A stretch of DNA of 64,000 bases from Balneatrix alpica DSM 16621 (GCF_000619885.1 NZ_JHUZ01000006.1:372001-436000); one strand, 5' to 3'. Counted from the stretch's first letter, positions 26,401-36,581 are shown. Notes: a model not told the origin generated them from the letters alone. Translations and numbers: made by a program.

Positions 26401-27533
26401 GCCTGCGTGCCTTGGTTAAGCCTGGGTTGGGTCTCGCTTTCAAGTGCCGGCTCGGCTTCGCTTTGAATCAGGTGCAGGGTACGGGTGGGGAAGGCCACTT
26501 CAGCGCCAGCCTGGGCAATGATGTCGAGGATATGCAGTAGCACCTCCTGCTTGATCTGATGGAAGCGTGCCCAGTCGGTGGTATGGGTGAAGCAGTAAAT
26601 AAAGAAGTCGAGCGAAGAGGGGCCACAGGCATTGAAGTTGACCATCAGGGTTTGGCGTTGGTCAATTTCGCTGTGCTGACGCAGGTAGGCCTCCACCTCG
26701 GTGACAATCTGGCGCACCTTGCCGGCATCGTCATAGCGCACCCCCAGGGTTTCATACAGGCGGCGATGACTCATGCGCGAAGGGTTCTCCACCGCAATGG
26801 TGGTAAAGGTGGAGTTGGGCACATAGAGCGGGCGTTTATCGAAGGTGCGGATACGGGTCTGGCGCCAGCCAATATGTTCCACCACCCCTTCGATGGATTT
26901 ATCCGGCGAGCGGATCCAGTCACCGACGGCAAAGGGACGATCGAGGTAAATCATCAGTCCACCGAAAAAGTTGGAGAGCAGATCCTTGGCGGCAAAACCC
27001 ACGGCAATCCCGCCGATGCCGCCAAAGGCCAGCACGCCAGAGATGCTGTAACCCAGGCTCTGCAGAATCACCAGGGCGCCGGTAATCACAATGGAGGCGC
27101 GCAACAGATTGCTGATCGCGGCAACAGTGGTGCGATCCATCGGCTGCTTCATCTTGTCGGGGGAGACCAGAATCGTCTCGGCGCCTTTGACAAAACGCAG
27201 TAAAAACCAGGTGAGTAGGACGATCACGCCGATTTCGCGCAGGCTATCGACCCAGCCGAGCAGAATGGAATCGGTCTGGCGTTCGGCAATCTCCGCCGCC
27301 CAGGACAATCCCAGTAACCAGATGAAAAAGCCCAGTGGTCGCCGTGCCGCCTCCAGCAGGGTGTCATCCCAGAGATTACGGGTTTTTTCCAGCTGAATAG
27401 CCAAGCGACCGAGCAGGCGCAATACCAGCATATTGGCTGCCAGGGTCACAAACACCACGATAAATACCTGGGCAATCCAGTGCATGCTCTGTTCAGCCAG
27501 ACCAAGCCAGGCGGCAACTTGAGGCCAGGACAT
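26397..27533 (-). CDS. MscS-family mechanosensitive ion channel
   Basis: A 378-residue channel of the small-conductance mechanosensitive family. Four hydrophobic helices occupy about the first 190 residues, ending in the Gly/Ala-rich pore helix (FGGIGGIAVGFAAKDLLSNF). The MscS beta domain follows (PFAVGDWIRSPDKSIEGVVE, then RTFDKRPLYVPNSTF), then the cytoplasmic alpha/beta vestibule. It releases solutes when membrane tension rises on hypo-osmotic shock. Coupling by a 4-base overlap to a GlxA-type regulator is not a usual arrangement for such channels, and the significance is unclear. Confidence 0.9.
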   Translation of the reverse strand: MSWPQVAAWLGLAEQSMHWIAQVFIVVFVTLAANMLVLRLLGRLAIQLEKTRNLWDDTLLEAARRPLGFFIWLLGLSWAAEIAERQTDSILLGWVDSLREIGVIVLLTWFLLRFVKGAETILVSPDKMKQPMDRTTVAAISNLLRASIVITGALVILQSLGYSISGVLAFGGIGGIAVGFAAKDLLSNFFGGLMIYLDRPFAVGDWIRSPDKSIEGVVEHIGWRQTRIRTFDKRPLYVPNSTFTTIAVENPSRMSHRRLYETLGVRYDDAGKVRQIVTEVEAYLRQHSEIDQRQTLMVNFNACGPSSLDFFIYCFTHTTDWARFHQIKQEVLLHILDIIAQAGAEVAFPTRTLHLIQSEAEPALESETQPRLNQGTQA

Positions 27534-27609
27534 CCTTCGTTCTCCCTTAGTGTGCTAGGGCTTCAAGGGTAGGGAAATCTGCTCGTCATGCAAGCCTCAG
27601 CGGGGCGGC

Positions 27610-28542
27610 TTAGCCTAAAACACTGTGGCGATACTGTGGATGCTGGTTAAACCAGTCGAGGAGTATCTGCTTAAACACTTGGATTTTGCGCGGCAAGGGT
27701 TGCTGGTAGGCGTGCAGAATCGCCAGTGAATGGGTGAGCACATCGTAATCGGCCAGCACCTGGATCAGGCGCCCCTGGTTGATGGCCTGCTCGACCAGAT
27801 AATAAGGCAGGCTGGCGATACCAGCTTCACTCAAGGATTGGCTCAGGTGCAGGCTACTGGTGTATTGATTGATCGCTAAATTGCCCTGCACTTGCACCGT
27901 GACGCTGGCGAGTACGCTTTGCCTGGCGCGGGGCACTAGCTGCCAGCGGTTCCAGGCGGGTTGGTGACTATTGAGGATGCAGTTGTGGCTAAGCAGGTGC
28001 TCGGGGTGGCGAGGCAGAGGGTGACGCTCGGCATAGGTCGGGCTGGTGACCAGGATATTACGCATCCAGCCTAGCGGGTGGGCGACGACATCGTCCGGCC
28101 ACTGGGCGCTGGCACGGATGGCAATATCCTGATCGCCATTGCTGAGCTTAAAGTTTTGATTGGTCAGATTGAGTTCCAGCTGTACCTGTGGACACTGCTG
28201 GCGGAAGCGTTCGATTACCCAAGGCAAGAGGTGTTCACCGAGGGAGAGAGGGCAGGTGAAGCGCAGTAAGCCGCTTTCACCCTGTTGCAGGGCGCTGAGC
28301 TGCAAGGCGGCCTGACGTTTGAGGTCGTTGATTTGCTGCGCGTAGTGATACAGGCGCTGCCCGGCTTCGGTCAGGGTGACAACACGGGTGGTGCGGTGCA
28401 GCAGTTGGCAGCCCAGTTGTTTCTCCAGGGCGCGTACCTGGCGGCTGACCAAACCCTTGGATACCTGCAAAAAATCGGCGGCGGCGCTAAAGCCACCCTG
28501 ACTCACCACATGATAGAAAGCGTCCAGATAGATGGGGTTCAT
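27610..28542 (-). CDS. LysR-family transcriptional regulator
   Basis: A 310-residue LysR regulator: winged helix at 1-60 (FSAAADFLQVSKGLVSRQVRALEKQLG, broken here; residues about 18-44) and a periplasmic-binding-protein-like effector domain from about 90. The start overlaps the GNAT gene stop by four bases (ATGA). The pair diverges from an SDR-like gene, and LysR regulators usually control a divergent neighbour. Candidate operator repeats lie at 29062-29102. Confidence 0.88.
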   Translation of the reverse strand: MNPIYLDAFYHVVSQGGFSAAADFLQVSKGLVSRQVRALEKQLGCQLLHRTTRVVTLTEAGQRLYHYAQQINDLKRQAALQLSALQQGESGLLRFTCPLSLGEHLLPWVIERFRQQCPQVQLELNLTNQNFKLSNGDQDIAIRASAQWPDDVVAHPLGWMRNILVTSPTYAERHPLPRHPEHLLSHNCILNSHQPAWNRWQLVPRARQSVLASVTVQVQGNLAINQYTSSLHLSQSLSEAGIASLPYYLVEQAINQGRLIQVLADYDVLTHSLAILHAYQQPLPRKIQVFKQILLDWFNQHPQYRHSVLG

Positions 28543-29027
28543 CGGTTTACCGGGTAGTGGTAGAACAGGCTATCAACGGCCATGCGCGGGAAGCTGGCTG
28601 GTAACTGCTGGGGGTCAATTAAGGTAAACCCCTGCTTGTGGTAAAAACGCTGCGCCGCGTGGAATTGAGCGGTGGTTCCCAGATAGAGATCCCGTAGTGA
28701 CTGTTGCTGTGCCCACTGCAGGAGTTGCTGCAGCAGGCGATTGGCGACACCCCACTGGCTGCCGCGATAGGGGGTGGCGACAAACATCTTGCGTAACGCC
28801 GCCTGCCCTTGACCGATATCGAGTAAACCGACACAGCCCACCAGTTGTTGCTGGTGTAGGGCCAGCCAAAAATTACCGCAGCCCTGCTGATAAAAGCCGG
28901 CAATATCCGTTAGGTCGGGTTGCCTGGCGAGGTCGATATCCAGGCCGAACTCCTGTTGCTGAATCGGCAGGATCAGGTCAATCACTTCCTGTTGCCGCTC
29001 TGCCTGAAAAACCTGCAGTTGGATCAT
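28539..29027 (-). CDS. GNAT-family N-acetyltransferase
   Basis: A 162-residue acetyltransferase. The acetyl-CoA-binding region is recognisable: LRKMFVATPYRGSQWGVANRLLQ with the R/Q-x-x-G-x-A-type loop, followed by LYLGTTAQFHAAQRFYHKQGF. ATG 29027 (MIQLQVFQAERQQ) starts at the domain edge; a longer reading frame to 29174 would overlap the divergent gene and is rejected. It transfers an acetyl group from acetyl-CoA to an unknown amine. Co-transcribed with the LysR gene. Confidence 0.85.
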   Translation of the reverse strand: MIQLQVFQAERQQEVIDLILPIQQQEFGLDIDLARQPDLTDIAGFYQQGCGNFWLALHQQQLVGCVGLLDIGQGQAALRKMFVATPYRGSQWGVANRLLQQLLQWAQQQSLRDLYLGTTAQFHAAQRFYHKQGFTLIDPQQLPASFPRMAVDSLFYHYPVNR

Positions 29028-29058
29028 ACTGCTGCCTGAATGATGGGGGTGTTGCTCA

Positions 29059-29102
29059 GTATAGGTTGTATTGGGTTTTATAAGTAAACAATAGGTTGTT
29101 TT
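29059..29102. promoter_or_regulatory. Divergent promoter/operator region with repeats
   Basis: ATAGGTTGT occurs at 29062-29070 and again at 29092-29100, exactly 30 bp apart. The second copy is part of a dyad, AAACAA (29087-29092) with TTGTTT (29097-29102). On the minus strand TATACT (29064-29059) could be the -10 of the GNAT-LysR operon, with TTACTT 18 bp upstream. LysR binding is inferred. Confidence 0.5.
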
Positions 29103-29173
29103 TATGCGCTTTTTAGCCGGATGTGTTGCGCCTATTCTGCTCCCTGTCGAAACAATGATATGAGGAACAGACA

Positions 29174-29773
29174 ATGCGTATTCTTCTGGTAGGTGGTCAA
29201 GGAACCCTGGGACAAGCGATTAAAGCCGAGTTTGCTGCACAGCATGAGGTGATCGTCGCGGGACGTAACAGTGGTGATCTGCAACTGGATATGACGGACT
29301 CGTCCAGCATTGCGGCTGCACTGAGTAAACTGGGACGCTTCGATGCCCTGGTAATAGCTGCGGGAGAGGTGGCCTTTAAGCCCTTGATGCAGTTGAACCA
29401 AGAGGACTGGCAACTGGGGTTGGGCTCCAAGCTGATGGGGCAGGTGCAATTAGCGTTGGCGGCGGTGGAGTTTCTCAATCCTGGCAGCTCTATCACCCTG
29501 ACTTCTGGGATCTTGAGTCAGGACTTTATTGCCGGTGGCACCCAGGCCACCATGGTGAACAGCGCGGTGGAAGGTTTTGTGCGGGCTGCGGCGACTGAAC
29601 TGCCCAAAGGGATTCGCATCAATGTGGTGAGCCCAGGCTTACTGGAGGAGTCGGTCGAGGCATTTGGGGACTTCTTCCCTGGCTTTATTCCGGTACCGGC
29701 GGCCAAAGTTGCCCAGGCGTTTAAGCGCTCAGTGTTAGGGGTGATGACAGGACAGGTAGTGGTGGCTGTCTAG
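29174..29773 (+). CDS. Short SDR-fold protein lacking the catalytic Tyr-Lys pair
   Basis: A 199-residue Rossmann-fold protein. The N-terminal glycine loop VGGQGTLGQAI resembles NAD(P)-binding SDRs, followed by LDMTDSSS and VIAAGEVAFKPL (the NNAG region, here AAGE). The Ser of the catalytic region is present (LTSGILS), but the expected YxxxK is replaced by ATMVNSAVEGF, with neither Tyr nor Lys. C-terminal INVVSPGLLEES is typical of SDRs. It may be a binding protein or an atypical reductase. Diverges from the GNAT-LysR operon and is probably under LysR control. Confidence 0.8.
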   Translation: MRILLVGGQGTLGQAIKAEFAAQHEVIVAGRNSGDLQLDMTDSSSIAAALSKLGRFDALVIAAGEVAFKPLMQLNQEDWQLGLGSKLMGQVQLALAAVEFLNPGSSITLTSGILSQDFIAGGTQATMVNSAVEGFVRAAATELPKGIRINVVSPGLLEESVEAFGDFFPGFIPVPAAKVAQAFKRSVLGVMTGQVVVAV

Positions 29774-29783
29774 CGGACGTGCA

Positions 29784-29803
29784 CAGGGGGCAGATGCCCC
29801 CTG
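29784..29803. terminator. Stem-loop between convergent SDR and chemoreceptor genes
   Basis: CAGGGGGC (29784-29791) pairs with GCCCCCTG (29796-29803) around AGAT. No strong T-run on either side; probably a shared bidirectional terminator. Confidence 0.6.
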
Positions 29804-29818
29804 CCATGCTCAGTTTGA

Positions 29819-31939
29819 TCAGGTGCGTAAACGCGCTAATTCCAGATCTAATTGCTCCACTAATTTAGCCAGGGCAGCACTGCCGGCGCCATTACGTTGC
29901 GCCAGTTCGGCCAGTCCCTGCGCGGCATCCCCCAGCGCGACCAGATTGCGGTTGATTTCATCCCCGACCTGGCTTTGCTGGTGGGCCGCCGTGGCCACCT
30001 GGACGATATGCGAACGCATTAGCTCGCTGGAATTTACCACCTCCAGCAGTTTGCTGTAGGCACTATTGGTTTGCTCGACGGAGGTCTCGGCCCGGTTGAC
30101 TGCCGTATCGATAATGCCTTGGGTGGAGCGCACCTCTTGCTGCAGGTGTTCAATCAGGTGGGTAATTTCATCGGTGGAGTGTCGGGTCTTGGAGGCCAGC
30201 GCTCTCACTTCATCCGCTACCACGGCAAAGCCCCGACCTTGCTCGCCGGCTCGGGCGGCCTCAATGGCGGCATTGAGGGCCAGTAGATTGGTTTGCTCGG
30301 CAATGCTGCGAATGACCTCGACAATATTGCTGATGTTGTCGCTGCGCTCAGCCACTCGGCTGATGGCCCGCTTAACCTCGTCCATATCAGTTGCCATGTG
30401 CTGCACATCACCTACGGCTTGCTCTAGGCGCTGGCGTGAGTCCTGTACATGCTGGCTGATGGCAGAGGTTTGCTGATTAGCCTCATTGGCAATATCCGCA
30501 ACTTGCAGGGCGGTGGCCGTCATTTCATTCATGGCGGTCACCACCGAGTTCAGCTCCTGCTGCTGACTGGCCAGATGCTGACTGGTTTGGCTGGTGATCT
30601 CTTGGCTTTGTTGGGCACGCTGGTGGACGTCACGGCCAATTTGCTGCAGGCCGCGAATCAGGGTACGGAGTTTGGAAATAAACTGATTGAAGGCCTGGGA
30701 CAGGTTAATCAGCTCGGCGTGGGTATCGATTTTGACTTCCTGGGTCAGGTCGCCATCGGCGGAGGCCAGATTATCAATGCGTTGGTTGAGCAGCGCCAGG
30801 GGACGCGTAATGGTTTTCAGCAGGATCGCCATCATCACTAAGCCCAGCGCCAGCACGATTAAACCAGCCAGTCCCGCCTGTTGACTGACCTGAGTCGTCG
30901 CACTGGCTAACTGGTCGGTAATGGCATTGGCTTGACCGAGCGCCAGATGTTGTGGCAACTGGATCAGCAGGCGCCAATGGGCTTGGGCAGCGGCGATCTC
31001 AATGGGAAAGAGCACCAGATAGTCCGTGTCGGTTTGCAGTTGTTGGCGCTGTTGCAGGGGGATGGCGGCAAGCTGGGTGGCCAGCTCGGCATCCGCCTCT
31101 TGCAGAGGGCGGCCGATTTTATCGCCGTAATGACTGCTGCCAATAATTAAACCAATACGGGACACCAGGGTGACTTTGGCCTGTCCCTGGTAGAGCTGTT
31201 GCGATAATTCTTCGGTGAGTTTCTGAAAGGTGGGCAGGTTGATATCCGCCCCAGCCAGGCCGCTAAATTGGCCGTTGCGCAGAATGGGGACGGTCAAACT
31301 GGTCATTAGCTCGGCATTGCCGGGGCTGATTTCATACAGGTAGGGTTCCATCAAGCAGGGTTTAAGCTGCTCTTTGGCGCACAGATACCACTCAGAATCA
31401 CGAATACCAAACTCATTGATACTGGTGAGGTATTTGTCATCTGGATTAGCCGCATGCTGCTCCAGGCTGCCATCCTGATTGCGGGTGAAGTACAGCTCAA
31501 GCGTGCCTTGCGTACTGCTATGGCTGCTGCCGCCTTGGTGAGCTTGATCCTGGCCATCAAAACCATTGGGCTCAAACTGGGTGTAGATTGAGCTCAGCTG
31601 TGGGCTCTGGGCCAGCACACTACGATCCAGCCACTCCAGTTGTGCACGGCTGAGACCGTTATTCCCCGCTTGCTGGTGACCTTCAATCAAGGCGGCAAGG
31701 GTGAGGGGGATGCGATAAGCCTCGTTAATAAAACCAGCCACCCTGGCACCGTATTCCCCTGCCTGGGCGGAGAGCTGTGTCAGCACCGCCTCACCCAAAG
31801 CACGTTGGGTTTGTTCCTGCAGATGAGCCTGGGTCTGGCGCAGGTTATGCCAGGTCAGTCCAATAATCACGAAGGTGACCAGGACTAACAGGCTTGCCGT
31901 GGTCAGGTAAATTTTGCGGGCCAAGGGCTGTGACTTCAT
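29819..31939 (-). CDS. Methyl-accepting chemotaxis protein with large dCache sensor
   Basis: A 706-residue receptor: a transmembrane helix near the N-terminus (about 12-35), a large periplasmic dCache domain (about 40-345), a second helix (about 350-372), HAMP ([20 protein letters not shown], just after the helix) and a signalling domain with the tip [20 protein letters not shown]. The sensor carries [12 protein letters not shown] and [11 protein letters not shown], the dCache equivalent of the ligand-pocket strands, but differs from the amino-acid pattern of the receptor at 15822. Ligand unknown. ATG 31939 is chosen over a TTG at 31960. Confidence 0.92.
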   Translation of the reverse strand: MKSQPLARKIYLTTASLLVLVTFVIIGLTWHNLRQTQAHLQEQTQRALGEAVLTQLSAQAGEYGARVAGFINEAYRIPLTLAALIEGHQQAGNNGLSRAQLEWLDRSVLAQSPQLSSIYTQFEPNGFDGQDQAHQGGSSHSSTQGTLELYFTRNQDGSLEQHAANPDDKYLTSINEFGIRDSEWYLCAKEQLKPCLMEPYLYEISPGNAELMTSLTVPILRNGQFSGLAGADINLPTFQKLTEELSQQLYQGQAKVTLVSRIGLIIGSSHYGDKIGRPLQEADAELATQLAAIPLQQRQQLQTDTDYLVLFPIEIAAAQAHWRLLIQLPQHLALGQANAITDQLASATTQVSQQAGLAGLIVLALGLVMMAILLKTITRPLALLNQRIDNLASADGDLTQEVKIDTHAELINLSQAFNQFISKLRTLIRGLQQIGRDVHQRAQQSQEITSQTSQHLASQQQELNSVVTAMNEMTATALQVADIANEANQQTSAISQHVQDSRQRLEQAVGDVQHMATDMDEVKRAISRVAERSDNISNIVEVIRSIAEQTNLLALNAAIEAARAGEQGRGFAVVADEVRALASKTRHSTDEITHLIEHLQQEVRSTQGIIDTAVNRAETSVEQTNSAYSKLLEVVNSSELMRSHIVQVATAAHQQSQVGDEINRNLVALGDAAQGLAELAQRNGAGSAALAKLVEQLDLELARLRT

Positions 31940-32066
31940 AACACCGACATCCTTATGCAAGACCCCTAATGAGTACAGGGCAGGCTAGCAGACTGCAAGA
32001 TGATCGGCGGGGGCAGTTTTACCCTCTGTCGGCAAAGTTAAAGTGGAGGTCGCAAATAGGATGGGA

Positions 32067-32858
32067 CTATTCCTCTAGGGGATAGTCAGGGTGGACATGG
32101 GCACGAATGGCTTGGTTCAGACGCTCCATCCAGACAGTTTCCAGTTGTTGGGTACACATCAGATAACGCTTTTCGCCACTTGGCATGTTGCTGAAATACA
32201 CGAACTCGAACTCGCTGGGGCTGAGCTGTAAGCGATTAAGCAGCTCACTGGCTTCTTCTGGAGCAATGAAAAAGTAATCAATCCGGCCACTCTGCAGCTT
32301 GCGTAGCATCTGCTCATTACTGGTGGCGGTACTGTCGCGGGGTGGGTGCAGCTGCTCCATCAATTGATCTAAGAAATGGCCATAGGAATAACCATCACGC
32401 AGCCCCAGACGCAATGAACTGGCTAAGGCGGCTTCCACCCGCATATTAGGTTTGAGTTGGTCAGTATTGGCACGGGCCAAGGCAATTTGGGCTTGATCCT
32501 GATAGAGATAGAGGCTGAAGCGGGCAAAGCCTTCACGGCTGGGGTTTTTAAACCAGCCCAGGCCACAGGAGCAGTCTTGATTTTCTTTGATCTGTTCTAG
32601 CTGTCGTTTAGCCGGAGTCAGCGTCCACTGATAGGGAAGATGAGCGGCATTGAGCGCTTTTTGCAGGGGAGCCACCAGGATGCCCTGCATATCCCCCAAT
32701 GGCCCACGAAATTGATAGGGGGGGCGTTCATGGTAGAGCAGGTTCAGGCGTTCACAGCTGGCGAATACCCATGTGGGTAGGAGCAGTCCCATGACTACAA
32801 GGAGTTTCATCCAGAGTCCTGGCTGGAGTCTGAAGAATATGCTGCGCTTTACTGCCAT
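32067..32858 (-). CDS. Exported solute-binding (SBP_bac_3-like) protein
   Basis: A 263-residue protein with an N-terminal signal sequence (basic start, hydrophobic core to about residue 34, cleavage near VFAS). The mature part has the ABC-type amino-acid-binding fold: LLYHERPPYQFRGPLGDMQGI at the start, RLGLRDGYSYG in the middle and a DYFFIAPEEA segment. No transporter genes adjoin it, so it may deliver its ligand to a sensor or receptor, perhaps the neighbouring chemoreceptor at 29819 (inference). Many such orphan proteins lie beside signalling genes in marine gammaproteobacteria. Confidence 0.75.
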   Translation of the reverse strand: MAVKRSIFFRLQPGLWMKLLVVMGLLLPTWVFASCERLNLLYHERPPYQFRGPLGDMQGILVAPLQKALNAAHLPYQWTLTPAKRQLEQIKENQDCSCGLGWFKNPSREGFARFSLYLYQDQAQIALARANTDQLKPNMRVEAALASSLRLGLRDGYSYGHFLDQLMEQLHPPRDSTATSNEQMLRKLQSGRIDYFFIAPEEASELLNRLQLSPSEFEFVYFSNMPSGEKRYLMCTQQLETVWMERLNQAIRAHVHPDYPLEE

Positions 32859-32910
32859 GGAGTCTATCCCGCCGAGCTTGGGTATAGCGCTATTGTGCAG
32901 TCAAAACAGG

Positions 32911-32942
32911 CAGAAACAAACCGCCCCCTGGCTGGGGGCGGT
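32911..32942 (-). terminator. Intrinsic terminator after pntB
   Basis: On the minus strand a 9-bp stem (32942-32934 with 32928-32920, ACCGCCCCC/GGGGGCGGT) with a 5-nt loop is followed by TTTGTTTC, 11 bp after the pntB stop. Confidence 0.8.
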
Positions 32943-32952
32943 GGCGACAGGC

Positions 32953-34362
32953 TTAACCCTGCAGGTGTTTGTAGACTTCTTCCAGCTTGGCGCTGGCATC
33001 GCCGAAGAACATGCGGGTATTGTCACGATAGAACAGCGGGTTATCCACCCCGGCATAACCGGAGGCCATGCTGCGTTTCATCACGATAGTGGTGGCCCCG
33101 TGCCAAGGCTCCAGCACCGGCATACCGGCGATGGGGCTGTCTGGCACTTCCTGGGCGGCCGGGTTGACGATGTCATTGGCGCCAATCACCACGGAGACAT
33201 CGACCTTGTCGAACTCCTCGTTGATTTCTTCCATCTCATAGACGATGTCATAGGGGACCCGTGCTTCCGCCAGTAGAACGTTCATGTGACCCGGCATCCG
33301 TCCTGCCACCGGGTGGATGGCAAAGCGGACATTAACGCCCTTGTCGCGCAGGCTTTTGGTGATCTGGAAGACCAGATGCTGGGCCTGGGCCACTGCCATG
33401 CCATAACCGGGGATGATGACCACGTTTTTGGCCTGGGTCAGCATGCTCGCCACTTCTTCCGCTTCAATCGGCTGGATGTCTTCGGCATTGCCAGCGGGGC
33501 CGGCACTGGCGCCACTGCCTGCATTGCTGGTGCTGCCAAAGCCGCCGGCGATCACGCTCAGGAACTTACGGTTCATCGCCCGACACATGATGTAGCTGAG
33601 GATGGCACCGGAGGAACCGACCAGGGCACCCACTACGATCAGCAGGTCATTGGCCAGCATAAAGCCGGTAGCAGCGGCTGCCCAACCGGAGTAGCTGTTG
33701 AGCATGGACACAACCACCGGCATATCCGCCCCGCCGATCGCCATCACCATGTGTACGCCAAAGGCCAGCGCCACCAGGGTCATAATCAGCAACGGCAGGG
33801 TGCCTGCGCCCTCGGCGGAGCCAGCAACAAAGCTGAACAGCATCCAAATGGCAATCAGCAGCAGGCCAAGGTTGAGCCAGTGGCGGGCAGGTAACAGCAG
33901 CGGCTTGCCACCGATCCGGGCGCTGAGTTTGAGATAAGCTACGATGGAGCCGGAGAAGGTCATGGCGCCGATCAGAATGCCCAGATAGGTCTCGACATCG
34001 TGAATGGTTTTCTCGGCGCCCTGGAGGTCATTGGCATGGCCGGCAAAGTTGGCGTAACCCACTAATACTGCGGCCAAGCCCACCAGGGAGTGGAGAATGG
34101 CCACCAGTTCCGGCATCTGCGTCATGGCGACTTTTTTCGCCAGCTGCAGGCCGATCACGGCACCGATCACCAACCCGGCGATCAAAACAAAATAGTTGTC
34201 GCTGACAATCCCCATCACGGTGGCGAGCAGGGCGATGCCCATCCCGGCCATGCCGTAATAGTTGCCGCGTCGTGCGCTTTCCTGGTGGCTTAAGCCCCCC
34301 AGGGAGAGGATAAAGAGTACAGTCGCTCCCAGATAAGCGACGTTGACCAAACTTTGTGACAT
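32953..34362 (-). CDS. pntB: NAD(P) transhydrogenase subunit beta
   Basis: A 469-residue PntB: eight or nine transmembrane helices in the first 260 residues, then the NADP(H)-binding domain III ([16 protein letters not shown], then [14 protein letters not shown] and [13 protein letters not shown]). With PntA it couples proton entry across the inner membrane to hydride transfer from NADH to NADP+. It follows pntA by 53 bp on the same strand. The window places it beside formate dehydrogenase, a source of NADH. Confidence 0.96.
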   Translation of the reverse strand: MSQSLVNVAYLGATVLFILSLGGLSHQESARRGNYYGMAGMGIALLATVMGIVSDNYFVLIAGLVIGAVIGLQLAKKVAMTQMPELVAILHSLVGLAAVLVGYANFAGHANDLQGAEKTIHDVETYLGILIGAMTFSGSIVAYLKLSARIGGKPLLLPARHWLNLGLLLIAIWMLFSFVAGSAEGAGTLPLLIMTLVALAFGVHMVMAIGGADMPVVVSMLNSYSGWAAAATGFMLANDLLIVVGALVGSSGAILSYIMCRAMNRKFLSVIAGGFGSTSNAGSGASAGPAGNAEDIQPIEAEEVASMLTQAKNVVIIPGYGMAVAQAQHLVFQITKSLRDKGVNVRFAIHPVAGRMPGHMNVLLAEARVPYDIVYEMEEINEEFDKVDVSVVIGANDIVNPAAQEVPDSPIAGMPVLEPWHGATTIVMKRSMASGYAGVDNPLFYRDNTRMFFGDASAKLEEVYKHLQG

Positions 34363-34415
34363 GGGTTTACCCCTTATTTTCGCAGTGAACTGCGCTTTGC
34401 ATTGGTTTGCTTACC

Positions 34416-35966
34416 TTACTTACGGAACATCGCCAGCATGCGCTGGGTCACCGCGAATCCACCAAAAATATTGATGCTGGTAATCAACACCGCGACCGCG
34501 GAGAGGAAGATCACCCAGCCCGAGGGCGAGGAAATCTGTACCAGAGCACCGATAATGATGATGCTACTGATGGCGTTGGTGACGCTCATCAGCGGGGTAT
34601 GCAAAGAGGGAGTCACATTCCAGATCACCATGTAGCCGACAAAGCAGGCCAGCACGAATACGGTGAAGTGGCTCATAAAGGAAGGCGGCGCAGTGAAGCC
34701 GATGGCGGCAAACGCCAGCGCGCCGATCGCAAACCACAGGGGGTTGGTTTTACCCGGCTGCTTGCCGTGGCTGCTTTCCATCTTGGTGGGTTTGCTCTTG
34801 GGCTTGGGCGGTGCCGCCGACAGCTTGGGAGCAGGAGGGGGAAAAGTGATTTCACCGGCCTTGACCACGGTGGCGCCACGAATGACTTCATCCTCAAAGT
34901 TGATGGTCAGTTGGCCATCCTTGTTGGGGGTCATGTCATTCAGCAGATGACGCAGGTTAGTGGCGTACAGCTGACTGGCCTGGCTGGCCAGACGGCTGGG
35001 CAGGTTGGTATAGCCGATCAGGGTCACGCCATGTTTGCTGACGACTTTGTCGGCTTCGGTCAGTTTGCAGTTACCACCCTGCTCGGCGGCGAGATCGACG
35101 ATCACACTGCCTTCCTTCATCGATTTGACCATCTCTTCGGTGATCAGCTCGGGGGCAGGTTTACCGGGAATCAGCGCGGTGGTAATGATGATATCGACCT
35201 CTTTGGCCTGTTCAGCAAACAGTGCCATCTCGGCTTCGATAAACTCTTTTGACATGGTCTTGGCGTAACCGCCAGAGCCTGAGCCATCTTCCTCGAAGTC
35301 GAGCATGAGGAATTCGGCGTCCATACTCTCGACCTGCTCTTTCACCTCAGGGCGGGTATCGAAGGCGCGGACGATGGCGCCCATGGACTTGGCGGTACCA
35401 ATAGCGGACAGCCCCGCAACCCCGGCACCTATCACCAGTACCTTGGCAGGGGGGATCTTACCGGCAGCGGTAATTTGTCCGGTAAAGAAGCGACCAAAAT
35501 GCTGGGCGGCTTCCACGACGGCACGGTAGCCGGCGATATTGGCCATGGAGCTGAGGGCATCCATTTTCTGGGCGCGGGAAATACGCGGCACCATCTCCAT
35601 CGCCAGGGCATTCACTTCCAGCTCAGCCAGTTTTTGCAGCTGCTCTGGATTCTGTGCCGGGGCCATAAAGGAGACCAGAGTCTGGCCGGCCTTGAGCAGG
35701 TCGTTCTCATGCACACCCAGCACAGGGTGCTGCTGAGGAGCCCGCACTTTGAGAATAATGTCGGCGTTGGCCCAGAGGGCGGTAACATCCTGGACAATTT
35801 CGACACCAGCGGCGGCGTAGTCTTCATCCAGGTAGCGCGCTGCCAATCCGGCACCGCTTTCAATGGCAACGCTATAACCCAGCTTTTGTAGCTGGAGCGC
35901 GACCTCGGGGGTGGTCGCCACCCGGTTTTCACCGGGAAAGACTTCCTTGGGTACGGCAATTTTCAT
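34416..35966 (-). CDS. pntA: NAD(P) transhydrogenase subunit alpha
   Basis: A 516-residue full-length PntA: the NAD-binding domain I (about 1-380, with [21 protein letters not shown], broken here; residues about 165-185) followed by a linker rich in Pro/Lys/Ser and the membrane part (about 410-516, three or four helices). In some bacteria these parts are split; here they are fused. Domain I binds NAD(H) at the cytoplasmic face. The start follows GGGGAG with 8-nt spacing. The gene is separated from fdsD by 258 bp, which probably holds its own promoter. Confidence 0.96.
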   Translation of the reverse strand: MKIAVPKEVFPGENRVATTPEVALQLQKLGYSVAIESGAGLAARYLDEDYAAAGVEIVQDVTALWANADIILKVRAPQQHPVLGVHENDLLKAGQTLVSFMAPAQNPEQLQKLAELEVNALAMEMVPRISRAQKMDALSSMANIAGYRAVVEAAQHFGRFFTGQITAAGKIPPAKVLVIGAGVAGLSAIGTAKSMGAIVRAFDTRPEVKEQVESMDAEFLMLDFEEDGSGSGGYAKTMSKEFIEAEMALFAEQAKEVDIIITTALIPGKPAPELITEEMVKSMKEGSVIVDLAAEQGGNCKLTEADKVVSKHGVTLIGYTNLPSRLASQASQLYATNLRHLLNDMTPNKDGQLTINFEDEVIRGATVVKAGEITFPPPAPKLSAAPPKPKSKPTKMESSHGKQPGKTNPLWFAIGALAFAAIGFTAPPSFMSHFTVFVLACFVGYMVIWNVTPSLHTPLMSVTNAISSIIIIGALVQISSPSGWVIFLSAVAVLITSINIFGGFAVTQRMLAMFRK

Positions 35967-36224
35967 GGTTTAAGCTCCCCGCACTGCAGCCTCTAGGGCT
36001 GGGGATCCATGCGCGGGTGCAGGCCAGGAAACTCCTGGTGACCAATGTCCCTTTGCCGGGCACCCATCAGCACAGACTCCGGGTCAGTGCATCTCTCTCA
36101 CAGGTTTGGAAAAAGTAGGGATATCGCCAGGGCCTGAGGGGACCGGGCGGAACACCGAGCAATAGCGCTGCCGTAGGCGATGAAAGCGCCGGCGGGCAAA
36201 CGTGACTGAGCGGTATCCGTTTCC
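35967..36224. other. Gap between fdsD and pntA
   Basis: This 258-bp gap contains a short dyad CCAGGA-TTCCTGG type near 36025-36045 and no open frame of note. I see no clear intrinsic terminator for fdsD or textbook promoter for pntA. Confidence 0.4.
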
Positions 36225-36428
36225 CTATAACTTACCCAGCGCCAATACGACGCAGGGATCGAGTTGTGGATCGGTGGGTTCTAGTTTGAGTAAGGCTTGT
36301 ATCATCCGTGGCTCCCAGAATTTTCTGATGTGCCCGGCTACCTTCTCTGCCCTTTTATCGTTGTCTTGTTCATAACCGAGATTGCGCGCAATCTGGTTAG
36401 CCATTTTGATGAGATATTCAGGATTCAT
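36225..36428 (-). CDS. fdsD: NAD-dependent formate dehydrogenase delta subunit
   Basis: A 67-residue protein matching the small delta subunit: MANQIARNLGYEQ near the start and VAGHIRKFWEPRMIQ in the middle, the family's two recognisable blocks. It is required for assembly or activity of Fds-type formate dehydrogenase. ATG 36428 follows AGAGAGA and is preferred to an in-frame GTG at 36458. It lies 153 bp after fdsA rather than directly adjacent, with a large hairpin between. Confidence 0.85.
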   Translation of the reverse strand: MNPEYLIKMANQIARNLGYEQDNDKRAEKVAGHIRKFWEPRMIQALLKLEPTDPQLDPCVVLALGKL

Positions 36429-36540
36429 GGCTATCTCTCTGGCATGGGCAGTTTCCACAACTGGCCCGATGCTACCTTGGTCGAGGATTCATCACAATAG
36501 GTCGGAGGACCCATTTCTGTTGCGTTGCAGCATAGGGAGG

Positions 36541-36575
36541 GCGTCCACCCAAGTCTTTTTCACCTGGGTGGACGC
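36541..36575 (-). promoter_or_regulatory. Large hairpin between fdsA and fdsD
   Basis: Arms 36541-36550 (GCGTCCACCC) and 36566-36575 (GGGTGGACGC) pair perfectly over 10 bp and extend inward with one mismatch. It begins 6 bp after the fdsA stop, with no T-run. It may limit or stabilise message, reducing fdsD relative to fdsA, or be the main operon terminator. Confidence 0.65.
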
Positions 36576-36581
36576 ACGGCT

